Assembly (NCBI GenBank): GCA_050043005.1
Contig: JBHJIZ010000030.1
Span: 30,394 to 94,393, forward strand
Length of the DNA stretch: 64,000 nucleotides
Origin: Thermohalobaculum sp050043005
GTDB lineage: Bacteria; Pseudomonadota; Alphaproteobacteria; Rhodobacterales; Rhodobacteraceae
Direction of reading: 5' to 3'
The notes under the pieces: generated by a model
What the model was told of the DNA's origin: nothing
Databases searched by the model: none
Seen by the model: only the letters and a program-made list of their open reading frames with translations
Program-made: the position numbers and the translations under genes
Shown here: positions 16,580 through 27,600 of the stretch, piece after piece
Position numbering within the stretch: the first letter of the stretch is position 1
Layout of the letters: each line of letters opens with the position of its first letter

Positions 16580-18082
16580 ATGTTTCGCAGGATCCGTGAG
16601 ACATCGAACCCCGTTCCGGATCGTCCGGGGCAGATGCCACCGCCGGACCAACCGCGGACGCGTCAGGAAATGACTCTTCGTAACGATCTGGCCGCCCGCC
16701 CAGATGACCGTCCGCGCGAGACGGAAGATCCCAGTTCTTTCGACAAGCTTTCGCGGCTAGCGAAGGATGTGAAACGCCAAGTCCTGACACCCGAACAGGA
16801 AAGCGAGGCACGACGTCGCCGGCGTCTTCTTTCGCTCCGCGTCGATCTGCACAAGCGGCTGCTGGAGGAGTTGAACCTCTCGGCGATCGACAAGGTCAGC
16901 GAGTCCGAACTCAAGACCGAGATCAACAATGTGGTCCGCGAAGAGCTCAGAAATTCGGATCTGGTGCTCTCACGGCGTGAGCTCGACCGGCTCTGCAACG
17001 AATTGATCGACGAGGTCATGGGACTTGGGCCTCTCGAACCCCTGCTCCGCGATCAAGAGGTCACCGATATCCTCGTGAACACGCACGAGAACTGTTATGT
17101 CGAACGCCACGGGCGCCTCGTGCGCACGGATGTCCAGTTCAAGGACAACGCTCACCTGATGCGTGTGATCAACAAGATCGTCAGCGCGGTGGGCCGCCGT
17201 GTTGATGAAAGCCAACCCTGGGTTGATGCCCGTCTCTCCGATGGAAGCCGTGTGAACGCGATGGTGCCACCCTGCGCGGTCGACGGCCCGCTCCTCTCGA
17301 TCCGGAAATTCTCGAAGATCCCATTCACGGTCGACAAACTGATCGAGGGTGGCGCGTTCTCTGAGGAAATGGCGCTCTACCTGCACGCCTGCGTCCGCTG
17401 CAAGCTCAACATTCTTGTTTCGGGCGGTACGGGCTCCGGGAAAACCACTAATCTCAATGCGCTTTCGAGCTTCATTCCAGAAGAGGAACGGATCGTCACG
17501 ATCGAGGATACGGCCGAGCTACAGCTCCAGCAGGATCATGTCGGCCGCATGGAGAGCCGACCAGCGAACATCGAGGGCTCCGGCGCGGTCACGCAGCGCG
17601 ACCTCTTGAAGAACGCGCTGCGGATGCGGCCAGATCGCATCATCGTCGGAGAGACGCGTGGCGACGAAGTGATCGACATGCTGCAGGCAATGAACACCGG
17701 CCATGATGGCTCGATGACGACCCTTCACGCGAACTCTGCACGCGATGCGTTGTCACGGCTCGAGAACATGATCGGCATGTCCGGCATCGACCTGCCGCTA
17801 AAGGCCGTTCGGACCAACGTCGCCTCGGCCATTCACATCATCGCGCAGGTCAGCAGGATGACCGATGGCAAGCGTCGGATGACGTCGATCCAGGAGATCG
17901 TCGGCATGGAGGGCGATGTCATCACGATGCAAGAGATCTTCAAATTCGAGAGAACCGGCGTCGATTCCAATGGCCGGATCCGAGGGCGGTTCACGGCAAC
18001 CGGAATTCGTTCGCAATTTGCAGATCGTTTTGCACAATGGGGCTACGAATTGCCACAAAGTTTGTTCAGACCTGACACCTAA
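16580..18082 (+). CDS. cpaF: Tad secretion ATPase CpaF/TadA
   Basis: This 500-residue type IV secretion-family ATPase powers Flp pilus extension and retraction. It has an N-terminal helical region, GLGPLEPLLRDQEVTDILVN, Walker A GGTGSGKTT, Walker B with RPDRIIVGETRGDE, and the histidine box region AMNTGHDGSMTTLHAN. ATG 16580 was chosen because AGAGAGGA precedes it and the upstream extension overlaps cpaE. The C-terminus ends in the usual GIRSQFADRF segment. Confidence 0.95.
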   Translation: MFRRIRETSNPVPDRPGQMPPPDQPRTRQEMTLRNDLAARPDDRPRETEDPSSFDKLSRLAKDVKRQVLTPEQESEARRRRRLLSLRVDLHKRLLEELNLSAIDKVSESELKTEINNVVREELRNSDLVLSRRELDRLCNELIDEVMGLGPLEPLLRDQEVTDILVNTHENCYVERHGRLVRTDVQFKDNAHLMRVINKIVSAVGRRVDESQPWVDARLSDGSRVNAMVPPCAVDGPLLSIRKFSKIPFTVDKLIEGGAFSEEMALYLHACVRCKLNILVSGGTGSGKTTNLNALSSFIPEEERIVTIEDTAELQLQQDHVGRMESRPANIEGSGAVTQRDLLKNALRMRPDRIIVGETRGDEVIDMLQAMNTGHDGSMTTLHANSARDALSRLENMIGMSGIDLPLKAVRTNVASAIHIIAQVSRMTDGKRRMTSIQEIVGMEGDVITMQEIFKFERTGVDSNGRIRGRFTATGIRSQFADRFAQWGYELPQSLFRPDT

Positions 18083-18118
18083 GGTCGGAACGAGCGGAAC
18101 GAACTGGAGTCTGAGCAG

Positions 18119-19081
18119 GTGCTCTTTCAACCGATCATATACGCGTTGATCTTCATCGGCGTGCTCTTCATTGTTGAAGGGCTGTATCTGGTCGCGTTCG
18201 GTAAAACGCTCCGGCGGGAAAAGCGGGTAAACCGCCGCCTTTCGCTGCTCCACGAGGGCCGCGATACCGAAGAAGTGCTGTCGATCCTTCGCAGCGAACG
18301 CGAAGGCGATCCTAAGGCCGGTACGTATCCAATTATCGGTCCACTGACCGAGATGGCGCGTCACGCAAACATCGTCGTCTCGACACGTACGATTGTTATG
18401 GTTCTGCTGGCCATCATTGCCGTTGCCTTCGCACTGCTGTTCGCGTTCACCAGTGCCGCACTTCAGATCCAGATTGTGGTGGCCATCGTCACCGGCTATG
18501 CAGCAGTCTACCTCTGGCTCCGCAACAAAGCGCGCAAACGGATCGCTCTGTTCGAGGAACAATTGCCAGACGCGCTCGATCTCATGGTTAGATCGCTCCG
18601 CGTCGGCCACCCGATCAACGCTGCGATCAGTATAATCGCCCGCGAAATGCCTGACCCGCTTGGGAGTGAGTTCGGCCTTATCGCGGACGAGGCGACTTAC
18701 GGTATGACCGTTACGGAGGCGCTTGACCGTATGGCCTCGCGCGTCCCGGTCCCGGATCTTCGTTTCCTGGCGATCGCGATCAACATTCAAACAACGTCGG
18801 GTGGAAACCTCGCCGAGATTCTGGATGGTCTCAGCAAGGTTATCCGGTCGCGCTTCAAGTTGTTCCGCAAGGTTAAAGCCATCACGGCAGAGGCGCGCTG
18901 GTCCGGCTGGTTTCTATCGATTTTCCCGATCGTCGCGCTTCTCGCGGTACAAGTTGTCCGGCCAGAGTACTACGACCGGGTCGCTGATCATCCGATGTTC
19001 ATTCCGGGCGCGGTGCTGACGTTCGTACTCCTGGTCATAAACATCATTTTCATGCGCATTCTCGTGAACATCAAAGTGTAG
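18119..19081 (+). CDS. tadB: Tad inner-membrane platform protein TadB
   Basis: A 320-residue polytopic protein with a GspF/T2SF domain (about residues 140-270, with FEEQLPDALDLMVRSLRVGHPI) and membrane segments near the N-terminus, the middle (IVMVLLAIIAVAFALLFAF) and the C-terminus. TadB and TadC together form the platform for CpaF. GTG 18119 is the start; no better ATG is present. tadC follows after 14 bases. Confidence 0.93.
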   Translation: MLFQPIIYALIFIGVLFIVEGLYLVAFGKTLRREKRVNRRLSLLHEGRDTEEVLSILRSEREGDPKAGTYPIIGPLTEMARHANIVVSTRTIVMVLLAIIAVAFALLFAFTSAALQIQIVVAIVTGYAAVYLWLRNKARKRIALFEEQLPDALDLMVRSLRVGHPINAAISIIAREMPDPLGSEFGLIADEATYGMTVTEALDRMASRVPVPDLRFLAIAINIQTTSGGNLAEILDGLSKVIRSRFKLFRKVKAITAEARWSGWFLSIFPIVALLAVQVVRPEYYDRVADHPMFIPGAVLTFVLLVINIIFMRILVNIKV

Positions 19082-19095
19082 AGCCGAGGTACGGG

Positions 19096-20106
19096 ATGTT
19101 CACGGCTCAAACCGAACCAGCTACTGGTGTTGCGACGGAGATCTTTTCGAACCTCTGGACAACGCTCGAGAATGCATATGGCCCGGCAGGCCCTTTCTAC
19201 GCGGTCGCAGCGCTCGGGATGCTGCTGGCACTGATTTCGCTTCCCTTCCTGCTCAGGAAAGAAAAGGATCCGCTTGATCGCTTCTCGTTCAAGGACGAGC
19301 GGCTAGAGGATGACTTGATCCGCCTGCGCAGCAGTGTGGACGACGGCCGAATGCAAGGCCTCGCACCATTGCTCGAGCCGACGGATGAAGAAGAACTCAG
19401 CAGTACCCGCAAAGAATTACGCTCTGCAGGATACCGGGGCGAGTCCGCTGTCCGGATCTACGCCTTCGCGCGCGCCGCAGGTGGTTTGGGCGCATTGCTC
19501 TTTGGCGTGATCTTCACCCTTTTGATCCCAAACGAGCCGGATATTGTGATCTCCGCAGCAATCTCCGCGCTCCTTGGTTTGGCGGGATACTTCGTGCCAG
19601 TCTATTGGGTAAAACGTCAGACGTCGGTCCGGCGAGAGGAGATTCAGAACGCTTTTCCCGACTCGATGGACATGATGCTGGTCTGCATCGAAGGTGGACA
19701 GTCGCTCGACCAGGCAATGGCGCGCGTGGGCCAAGAGATGAAGGCGAGCGGCACTCCGCTTGCGGAAGAACTCGAACAGGTCAGCACTGAGTTCCGCGCA
19801 GGCAAGGACCGCACGACCGTTTTGCGAGATCTGGCCGAACGCTGCAACGTCCACGACATATCCTCCTTCGTGACCGTGCTGATCCAGTCTCAGACGTTCG
19901 GTACTTCGGTTAGCCAGGCGCTCCGTGTCTATGCGTCTGAAATGCGCGATAAACGTCTGATGCGCGCCGAGGAAAAAGCAAACATCCTTCCAACCAAGCT
20001 TACACTCGGTACAATGCTTTTCACAGTGCCGCCGCTGATCCTGATTCTGATCGGGCCTTCGGTGATCGAAATTCTTCGCTCGATTTCTCAAATGGCCGGC
20101 GGATGA
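19096..20106 (+). CDS. tadC: Tad inner-membrane platform protein TadC
   Basis: A 336-residue partner of TadB with the same T2SF fold (about residues 185-310, with IQNAFPDSMDMMLVCIEGGQSL and SVSQALRVYASEMRDKR). Membrane segments occur at about 38-52, 118-160 and the C-terminus. The stop overlaps the next gene as ATGA. Confidence 0.93.
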   Translation: MFTAQTEPATGVATEIFSNLWTTLENAYGPAGPFYAVAALGMLLALISLPFLLRKEKDPLDRFSFKDERLEDDLIRLRSSVDDGRMQGLAPLLEPTDEEELSSTRKELRSAGYRGESAVRIYAFARAAGGLGALLFGVIFTLLIPNEPDIVISAAISALLGLAGYFVPVYWVKRQTSVRREEIQNAFPDSMDMMLVCIEGGQSLDQAMARVGQEMKASGTPLAEELEQVSTEFRAGKDRTTVLRDLAERCNVHDISSFVTVLIQSQTFGTSVSQALRVYASEMRDKRLMRAEEKANILPTKLTLGTMLFTVPPLILILIGPSVIEILRSISQMAGG

Positions 20107-20702
20107 CCGCAATGGTCTCGCATCAAACGGGTCTTCGGGTTGCGAGTGTTTTTTTCGCGTTATTGCTTGCTGCGGGCTGCCAGCTTCAATCTCCAACGGC
20201 GAAACTGCCGCCTGCCGATGCTCTGCCAGCGCCACAGACAACTTATCTCGCACTAGGCCGCACGCTTCTGAAGCAGAACCGGGTAGCCCTCGCACGCGAT
20301 GCCTTCATCCGGTCTATCAGGGTCGAAGGCGCCAGTGCAGCAGCACTCACCGGCGCCGGAATTACAGCGGAAAAGCAAGGCTTGCTCAACGCGGCTCAGC
20401 GCTTCTTCGAGCGCGCCCGCCTCCTGGCACCAGACTCCGTCCTTGCACACAACAACCTTGGCGCGGTTCACTATCGACTCGGGGAGTATCATGCGGCGCG
20501 GCGGGCCTTCCGTACGGCTTTCGCGTTGTCGTCAGGTGCGAGCCAGATCGCCGCAAAGAATCTGACGATGTCGGAACTTGCCATTGCCAGGGCAAGCGAA
20601 GGTCCGGATGTTATCGTCAGAAACCCGATTCAGCTCATGAGATTGGGCAGCGGACACTACACGTTGCAGCCGGATGAACCGGTTGAACAAGGAGAGGGAT
20701 AG
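20103..20702 (+). CDS. tadD: TPR lipoprotein of the tad locus (TadD-like)
   Basis: A 199-residue lipoprotein with lipobox LLAAGC (Cys about residue 25) and TPR-type helices (about 45-150, with YLALGRTLLKQNRVALARDAFIR and ADSVLAHNNLG-type repeats). TadD proteins are outer-membrane-associated assembly factors of the Flp pilus. The gene starts on the ATGA overlap with tadC. Confidence 0.82.
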   Translation: MTAMVSHQTGLRVASVFFALLLAAGCQLQSPTAKLPPADALPAPQTTYLALGRTLLKQNRVALARDAFIRSIRVEGASAAALTGAGITAEKQGLLNAAQRFFERARLLAPDSVLAHNNLGAVHYRLGEYHAARRAFRTAFALSSGASQIAAKNLTMSELAIARASEGPDVIVRNPIQLMRLGSGHYTLQPDEPVEQGEG

Positions 20703-20705
20703 AAG

Positions 20706-21560
20706 ATGAACCGGTGGACCTTGGGTGGCGTTTTGATGGTGCTTCCCCTGGCGCTCACACTCTCCGGATGTGAGTCCATTGCGGAGAAAGAGGACCCGAT
20801 CCCTAAGTCCGTCATCGACGCCGGGAACCTGAGCGATCTTCTTCTGGCGGCTGGCGACCCCGAGGAATCGATCCAGTACTTCGAATCCGCACTTGCGCAA
20901 GAACCGGACCGTGGCGACTTCCGGCGCGGATTAGCGATCTCACTCGGACGCGCCAAGCGTTACCCTGAAGCCGCCCGGATTTGGCAGGAACTGACAGCAC
21001 TTGGCCAGGATACCCCGGCCGACCGCATCGAATACGCCTTTGTTGCCGCACGCCTACAGCGTTGGGACGATGTCCGCGCCGTGGTCAACAACCTCCCGGC
21101 CTCGCTCCAATCGTCGCGACGCTACCTTGTCAGCGCGATGCTCGCGGACAATGAGCAGAACTGGGCACAGGCGGACGACGCCTACACGCAAGCCGAGCGT
21201 CTTGCGACCAACCCGGCATCGGTTTTGAACAACTGGGGCGTCTCGAAGATGTCCCGCAAGGATCTGACAGGTGCTGAAGCAACGTTCGAACGCGCCCTTT
21301 CTTTCGATGCACGGCTCTTCAGTGCCAAGAACAATCTCGCCATATCCCGCGGCCTGCAAGGCAACTTCGAACTGCCGATCGTCCCGATGACCGAGAAGGA
21401 AAAGGCCATCATCCTCAACAATCTGGGCTTGATCGCGGTCCGCAAGGGCGAGGGTGCGATCGCCAAAGGTTTGTTCGCCGCGGCCGTCGATGCGCACCCA
21501 CAGCATTACTCCGCCGCCGCCGACCGTCTTGCCGCCCTTGAAGGCTCAATCGAGAACTGA
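20706..21560 (+). CDS. Second TPR lipoprotein of the tad locus
   Basis: A 284-residue lipoprotein with a signal peptide ending LTLSGC and a series of TPR units (about residues 45-280, including SIQYFESALAQEPDRGDFRRG and AEATFERALSFDARLFSAKNNLA). It lies 3 bases after the first TPR gene and 3 bases before the prepilin peptidase gene. Together with the preceding gene it probably supports secretin or pilus stability. Which of the two is the true TadD cannot be settled here. Confidence 0.82.
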   Translation: MNRWTLGGVLMVLPLALTLSGCESIAEKEDPIPKSVIDAGNLSDLLLAAGDPEESIQYFESALAQEPDRGDFRRGLAISLGRAKRYPEAARIWQELTALGQDTPADRIEYAFVAARLQRWDDVRAVVNNLPASLQSSRRYLVSAMLADNEQNWAQADDAYTQAERLATNPASVLNNWGVSKMSRKDLTGAEATFERALSFDARLFSAKNNLAISRGLQGNFELPIVPMTEKEKAIILNNLGLIAVRKGEGAIAKGLFAAAVDAHPQHYSAAADRLAALEGSIEN

Positions 21561-21563
21561 CAC

Positions 21564-22076
21564 ATGCTCACGACGCCTGCCCTTTGGGTTGCCTTTGCCG
21601 CGATCGTCCCGTTGATGGCGCTCGCGGCATGGTCCGATCTGAGAACACTCAAGATCCCGAACAAGCTTGTTCTGCTGATGCTGGCCGTCTTCCTCGTCAC
21701 GGGCTTTTGGGGACTTCCGACAGAGACATTCCTCTGGCGCCTCGTCTATGGAGCCGTGGTTCTGGCGATCGGGTTTGGCCTGTTCTCGCTGGGGGTGATG
21801 GGCGGCGGCGACGCCAAGATGATCGCTGCAATCGTTCCTTTTGTGATGCCGCAGGAAATCGGCGCCTTTCTGGTGATCTATGCCGTCTCTGCGCTGGCGT
21901 TCTGGGCAATCTTGAAGCTGATCATGATGGTGCCCCGCGAACACGAGACTGGCTGGTACTTCGTAGATCAGCAGTTGGACAGATCGCGCAAGAGGACAGA
22001 CTTTCCGCTGGGCCTGATCATCGGCGTGACCGTTCTGATCTATCTCGGAATCCACACCTGGTACTCGCTAGCGTAA
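21564..22076 (+). CDS. cpaA: Prepilin peptidase CpaA/TadV (A24 family)
   Basis: A 170-residue integral membrane aspartyl protease that cleaves the Flp pilin and TadE-like leaders. The two catalytic Asp residues are expected in the ASWSDLRTLKIPN-like segment (here WSDLRTLKIPNKL, about residue 21) and in GVMGGGDAK (about residue 79). At least four hydrophobic segments are visible. Short form without the N-methylation domain, as is usual for tad loci. It is the last gene of the operon and is convergent with the GntR gene. Confidence 0.92.
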   Translation: MLTTPALWVAFAAIVPLMALAAWSDLRTLKIPNKLVLLMLAVFLVTGFWGLPTETFLWRLVYGAVVLAIGFGLFSLGVMGGGDAKMIAAIVPFVMPQEIGAFLVIYAVSALAFWAILKLIMMVPREHETGWYFVDQQLDRSRKRTDFPLGLIIGVTVLIYLGIHTWYSLA

Positions 22077-22083
22077 GCTGGCT

Positions 22084-22722
22084 CTAGCGGCCACTCTCCA
22101 GCATCAGACGTGTCTTGTAGGCGTTCGAGATATGACGCTCGGCGGCTGCCTGTGCGCGCATCTCATCCCGGGCGGCAATCGCCGCGACGATCTCGGCGTG
22201 CTCGTCCAGCGCCTCGGTTCCGCGTTCGACCGTAGCAAGCGTTGTCGACGACATCAGCGCCATCGTGCGCCGCATGCCCTGCAGCATCTGGCTCAGATAG
22301 CGATTATGCGAGGCCCGGTGAAGCTGACGATGAAACGTCCGGTTCGCCAGCGCGAGGCCCATCGCATCGCCGATGAGCGCCCGGTCAGCATCGACCATCT
22401 GCTGCAGAACCTCGATCTCCTCGGGGGCCGCGTGCCGCGCCGCCAACCGGGCCGCCAGCCCCTCGACAACACCGCGCACTTCGTAGAGCTCGCCCAATTG
22501 GTCGTGGTCCAGCGTGGCGACCCGCAGCGAACGGCCCTCGCGCGCCACGACATCCTGTGCCTCAAGCCGCTGCAAGGCCTCGCGTACCGGAGTTCGGGAG
22601 ACCCCCAGCTTTTCGGCCAGATCTGTCTCGACCAGCCGCTGCCCCGGGGCGATGTCGCCCCGGTCAATCGCTTCGAGGATCAGCGTATACGCATCCCCGT
22701 GATCGGTGCCCTGCCCGCTCAC
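22084..22722 (-). CDS. GntR-family regulator, FadR/FCD subgroup
   Basis: A 212-residue regulator with an N-terminal winged helix (about residues 10-75, including GQRLVETDLAEKLGVSRTPVREALQRLEAQ) and a C-terminal all-helical FCD ligand domain. FCD regulators usually sense small organic acids or CoA-related metabolites. Its start overlaps the stop of the upstream acyl-CoA ligase gene, so the two form an operon and the regulator probably controls it. Confidence 0.9.
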   Translation of the reverse strand: MSGQGTDHGDAYTLILEAIDRGDIAPGQRLVETDLAEKLGVSRTPVREALQRLEAQDVVAREGRSLRVATLDHDQLGELYEVRGVVEGLAARLAARHAAPEEIEVLQQMVDADRALIGDAMGLALANRTFHRQLHRASHNRYLSQMLQGMRRTMALMSSTTLATVERGTEALDEHAEIVAAIAARDEMRAQAAAERHISNAYKTRLMLESGR

Positions 22723-24353
22723 CGGAACTCCGGCAGCTTGTAGCCATCGGCGTCCAGCTTGCGCCGGATCGACAGTTTCGAGATCTTGCCTGTCGCCGTA
22801 TGCGGAATCTCGTCAGTAAAGATCACATCATCCGGCAGTTGCCACTTGGCGAAGTGCGGGCGCAGCAGTTCGATGATGCTGTCAGGCTGTGGGGATTTGC
22901 CCGGCTGTGGCACGACCATCAGAACGGGACGTTCGTCCCATTTCGGATGCGGGACGCCGATGGCCGCGGCCTCGAACACTTCGGGGTGCGCAACCACGGC
23001 GTTCTCCATATCGATCGAGCTGATCCACTCACCACCCGACTTGATGACATCCTTGAAGCGATCGGTGATCTTCACGTAACCGTTCGGATCCATCGTCGCG
23101 GCATCGCCGGTGTCGAACCAGTTGTTGCCGTCGACTGTGTCTTCATCCTGCTTCATATACCGCTTTACAACTCCGGGCCCCCGGATCAGCAGACGCCCCT
23201 GGCTCTGGCCATCCCAAGGCAGTTCGTTGTCGTCATCGTCGCGCACGACCAGATCGATCGTGAACGGGCAATGTCCGACCTTCTCCTGCGTATCAAGCTG
23301 TTCGGCATCACTAAGCTCAAGCACCTCCGGCTTCGGGGTACAGATCGTGCCAAGAGGAGAGGTCTCGGTCATACCCCAGGCATGCAGTACCTTCACGCCA
23401 TAGCTGTTCTGGAACTCCTCGATCACCGCGCGCGGGCAGGCAGAGCCACCGATCACCACCCGGTCGAGATGCGGGAGCGCCAGGCCGTTCTCCCGCAGAT
23501 GCACCAGCAACGGCAGCCAGACGGTCGGTACTGCCGCCGTTACCGTTACCTTACCGGTGTCGAGCATCTCGTAACAACTGGCCGCATCGAGCTGGCGACC
23601 AGGCAATACACAAGCTGCGCCAACCAGGGGGATCGCGAACCCCGTCGACCAGCCGTTGGCATGGAACAATGGGACGACCGGCATCACGGTGTCGGTCGAT
23701 GACAGACCCAGCATATCTTTCTGGACCATCACCATGGCGTGCAGCACATTGGAACGATGAGAGTAGACGACACCTTTCGGGTGGCCCGTCGTGCCCGACG
23801 TGAAGCACACGCCGCACGCATCATCCTCCGAACCATCGACCCAATCGAACAGGCCGTCCTCAGCGTCCAGAAGCTCCTCGTAGCACAACGCGTTCGGCAG
23901 TGAGGTCTCAGGCATATGGGCCCGGTCCGTCATCACGATGAAGCCCTTCACCTGCTGCAGCTGGTTCGCAATCGGCTCAAGCACACCCACCAGATCATGA
24001 TCCACCAGAAGCCACTGATCGTCCGCATGATTGATGATGTAGATCAGCTGCTCAGCCGACAGTCGCGGGTTCAATGAGTGCAGCACCCCGCCCGCACCTG
24101 GCACGCCGTACCAGACTTCCATGTGCCGCGTGGTGTTCCAGGCCATGCACCCGATCATGTCACCGCGCTTCACACCCAGCCGCACCAAAGCCTGTGAGAC
24201 CTTCAGCGCCCGACCATGCAGATCAGCCCAGGTTGCTTCGGTGATCGGCCCTTCGACCGAACGCGAAATGATACGCCTGTTCGCGTGATACTTCGCGGCA
24301 TGATCCAGAATCCGCGAAACACGCAGCGGCCAGTCCTGCATCAATCCCAGCAT
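22719..24353 (-). CDS. Fatty-acid/medium- or long-chain acyl-CoA ligase
   Basis: A 544-residue ANL-superfamily enzyme that activates a carboxylic acid to its CoA thioester through an acyl-adenylate. Motifs: FTSGTTGHPKGVVYSHRS (AMP-binding loop), WGMTETSPLGT, and NNWFDTGDAATMDPNGYVKITDR, with the C-terminal catalytic Lys in HTATGKISK. The closest architecture is FadD/AlkK-type medium/long-chain ligases. Substrate specificity cannot be read from the sequence. It is the first gene of the ligase-GntR operon. Confidence 0.88.
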   Translation of the reverse strand: MLGLMQDWPLRVSRILDHAAKYHANRRIISRSVEGPITEATWADLHGRALKVSQALVRLGVKRGDMIGCMAWNTTRHMEVWYGVPGAGGVLHSLNPRLSAEQLIYIINHADDQWLLVDHDLVGVLEPIANQLQQVKGFIVMTDRAHMPETSLPNALCYEELLDAEDGLFDWVDGSEDDACGVCFTSGTTGHPKGVVYSHRSNVLHAMVMVQKDMLGLSSTDTVMPVVPLFHANGWSTGFAIPLVGAACVLPGRQLDAASCYEMLDTGKVTVTAAVPTVWLPLLVHLRENGLALPHLDRVVIGGSACPRAVIEEFQNSYGVKVLHAWGMTETSPLGTICTPKPEVLELSDAEQLDTQEKVGHCPFTIDLVVRDDDDNELPWDGQSQGRLLIRGPGVVKRYMKQDEDTVDGNNWFDTGDAATMDPNGYVKITDRFKDVIKSGGEWISSIDMENAVVAHPEVFEAAAIGVPHPKWDERPVLMVVPQPGKSPQPDSIIELLRPHFAKWQLPDDVIFTDEIPHTATGKISKLSIRRKLDADGYKLPEFR

Positions 24354-24683
24354 CGCAGGTTCCTCCCTGTATTGTCCTTGGGCGGCAACCTAAGCCTTCT
24401 ATCGGGTCTGTGAAGTGCTTTAACGCAGCGATCGGGTGGCCTGTTAAATCTCCATCGAAATGTGTGAAAAAGAATCTTTCGCGTCGCCGACACGCAAGGA
24501 AATGTTAGCAAACGAGTTGGATTATAACGTTTGACGCCACAAGAGATATCCTTCACACGCATTTACGATAAGCAGAATTCCCCCCGAAATCGCCGAATAT
24601 TCTCCGAATTAACGATATATATTGAGAAGGCTGCAATCAATTACTCCGATCCTAAGGTCATTCGCTGATGACTGAGGGGTTCA
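24354..24683. other. 330-base intergenic region between divergent ligase and G8-RTX genes
   Basis: AT-richer than the flanks, especially 24500-24640, and must hold the promoters of both divergent genes. GAGGGG lies just before ATG 24684. No open frame, terminator or clear operator was recognised. Confidence 0.6.
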
Positions 24684-27600
24684 ATGTCAGCTCAAGCACA
24701 TGCCGGTCACACGCCGCAACTTGATCTTTTGCCGACTGATGCCACCGGAACAGCACCGCTCGCGACGCATGTCGCGATCAATCACGGTGACTGGTTCGAT
24801 CCTGGCACGTGGGCGAACGGTACAGTGCCCGGTGAAGGTGCAATCGTTCAGATCCCGGACGGTGTTGCTGTCAGCTATGACGGCGCCAGCGATGCGGGCC
24901 TTTTCATCGTCCGCGTCGATGGCGCGCTCTCGTTCAATGCCGAAGACGGACGGGCCACCAAGATGGTGGTCGACACGATCGTCACGGCGCCCGGGTCGAT
25001 TCTGACAATAAATGCGGCGGACGATACCGACGGCACCGTCGACATCGTCTTCGCCGAAGGACAACCGGCAGCGCACGCGGCACATTTCACGACCGGCACG
25101 CCCGGCGACGGCGTCATGGGGCGCTTCACCTGGGATCCGGAACAGCTCAGCCTCGGGCTCGTGGCCGGGGGCGATGTCGAAATCCGCGGTCAGACGGTCG
25201 ATGCCGGTCTGAACCTGGCTGTCAGCCCGTCCGCTGGCGACACACAGCTTATCTTCGACAGCGACGGCGGCGATTTCGGCTGGCAACCCGGTCATCTGAT
25301 CACCATCGGCGACACCGGATATCTGGGCCGCGGCGAAGATGGCAGCCTGATCTCGCATAACGAGGTGCGCACGATCACGGACGTGCAGATCGTCGACGGC
25401 AAGATGGTCGTCACGATCGATCAAGCGCTCGACTTCGATCACGACGGACGGCTCGACCCGACAACGGGCGAGGAACTGACAGGCCATGTCGGCAACGTTT
25501 CGCGCAATGTGACCTTCTCCTCGGATGCGGCCGACCAGAACGGCGATGGTATCCCGGAAGATGGGGTTTCGCTGGGTCAACCGCTTGGCGCGGGTGAACA
25601 CTACGTGACCGAGCGTGGTCACATCATGTTCATGCACACCGATGACGTCACCGTCAGCCATACAAGCTTCATGGGCCTTGGCCGGACCGACAAGACCCGC
25701 GAGATCGACGATTTCAAGATCGGCGGGATCGGCAACAATCGACTCTTCGATGACAACGGCACCCAGGGCGTGTTCGAACCCGGCGTCGATGTCGAAATCG
25801 AAACTCCAGCCGACCAGATCGTGAACCAGCGTGGCCGTTACGCGGTCCACATCCACGAGGCACGCAAGGGCGACGGACACGATCACGATTCCAACGAGTT
25901 TCCGGGGGGACACACCGGCCACGGCGTGATCGGTCCCTGCCCCGAGACAGGCGGATCAATCTGCCATTGCGGCGATTCCGACCACAGCGATCACGGCACG
26001 ATGGGCCCTTGCCCCGAAACCGGCGGCGCAATCTGTCATTGCGACGATCAGGACGGCGACGGCACGCCAGACCATCTGGATGACGACTATTTCGATGGCG
26101 CCTGGATCGAGGGGATTGCCGTCTTCGGCTCGCCGGGCTGGGGCCTCGTGCAGCACTCGTCCGACGCCGTCTTGAAAGACAATGTTGTCTACGGCGTCAG
26201 CGGATCGGCCTATGTCGCGGAATCCGGAGACGAAACCGGCCGCTGGGAAGGCAACCTTGCCATGAACAGCTATGGCAAGGGGCACTTCTACGGCTACGAG
26301 GATTCCTCGGACTTCAACGAGAACGGTGGCGGCGAAGGCAATGGCTTCTATCTGAAGGCCCGCGCGATCGAGGTCGTCGACAATGTCGCCCAATCCTCGG
26401 CCCGCGCAGGCTTCTTCTACCACAACAACGGAACCGTGCTGCGCGACACGCCGACGGACGACCTGGACGTCGACGGATTTGCGCACGGGCTGGATTTCGT
26501 TGATGCCGAAGACGTTCCGATCCGGACCTTCGAGGGCAACGAGGCGATCGGCGCCGAACACGGCATTCGCATCGTCACGGACCCGCTCGACGCGATGCGC
26601 AAATTCAGCGACGCCTACAGCCACTTCAAGGATTTCACCGGCTGGGAGCTTGATGAGGCAGGCGTCTCGATCACGTATTCGTCGAAATACGTCTTCGAAG
26701 ATTTCCTGCTGCTCGGAACCGAGGAGAAGGTCAGTCAATCCGCCGTGCAGGACGGCAACATCGGGTTCTTCCTCAAGGCCAGCGTCGCCGACATCACGAT
26801 CCTGAACAGCCATGTCGAGTACTTCGAGAACTCGGTGCACAACTGGACTCAGGTCGGCAACCGGCAAGAGTACAGACGCGGGTTCTGGGATCCAAAGGGT
26901 CCATCCGGTTACCAATGGACGCCGGAATACGAAGGCATGGGCTCCGTCGAAGGCATCGAAAACCCGATGCACAATCTTTGGAACACGAACCTAGTCGGCC
27001 TGACCGCGAGCAATCTCAGCAGTTCGTTCTTCCGCGCGCCTGCCGTGTCCGTCGAGACCGATCCCGGCGTAACGGAGAAAATGCGCGGAACGATCCGGTT
27101 CCACGAAGATGCCGACAGTTTCACACCCGGCGTCGAGATCGAGCTGCTTGGCGACAGCCGCGATGGCGCACTGGTCGCACTTTGGCGCGAAGATCTCGCC
27201 AACCATCCCGATCAGACAGCGATCCTCGCCAATCACATCCCGCTGGCTTACCAGGAGAGCCGGTACCTCTCGAAGGTTTTCGTCTCGGATACGGAACAGA
27301 TCAAACGCCAGAACTATCTGGACTACGAACCGAACATCAACGCCGACATCTGGTCTGGCACGATCCTGGAATTTGCCAAGGAAGACAGCCTGGGCCGACA
27401 GGTCTTCCTGTACGAAGATTTCTCTCCCCTGGCGCCCGCACAGACCAGCCGGGCCGTTACGACAAACGAACGACTGATCTTTACGAAGGAGATGATCGGC
27501 AACGTCCTGAAGACCGAAGGGTTCTACCGGGTCGGCGGCATATCGGACGTCCAGTTCGTCATCATGAAGATGGCATTCACCGACCGGCTTTCGGGAGAGA

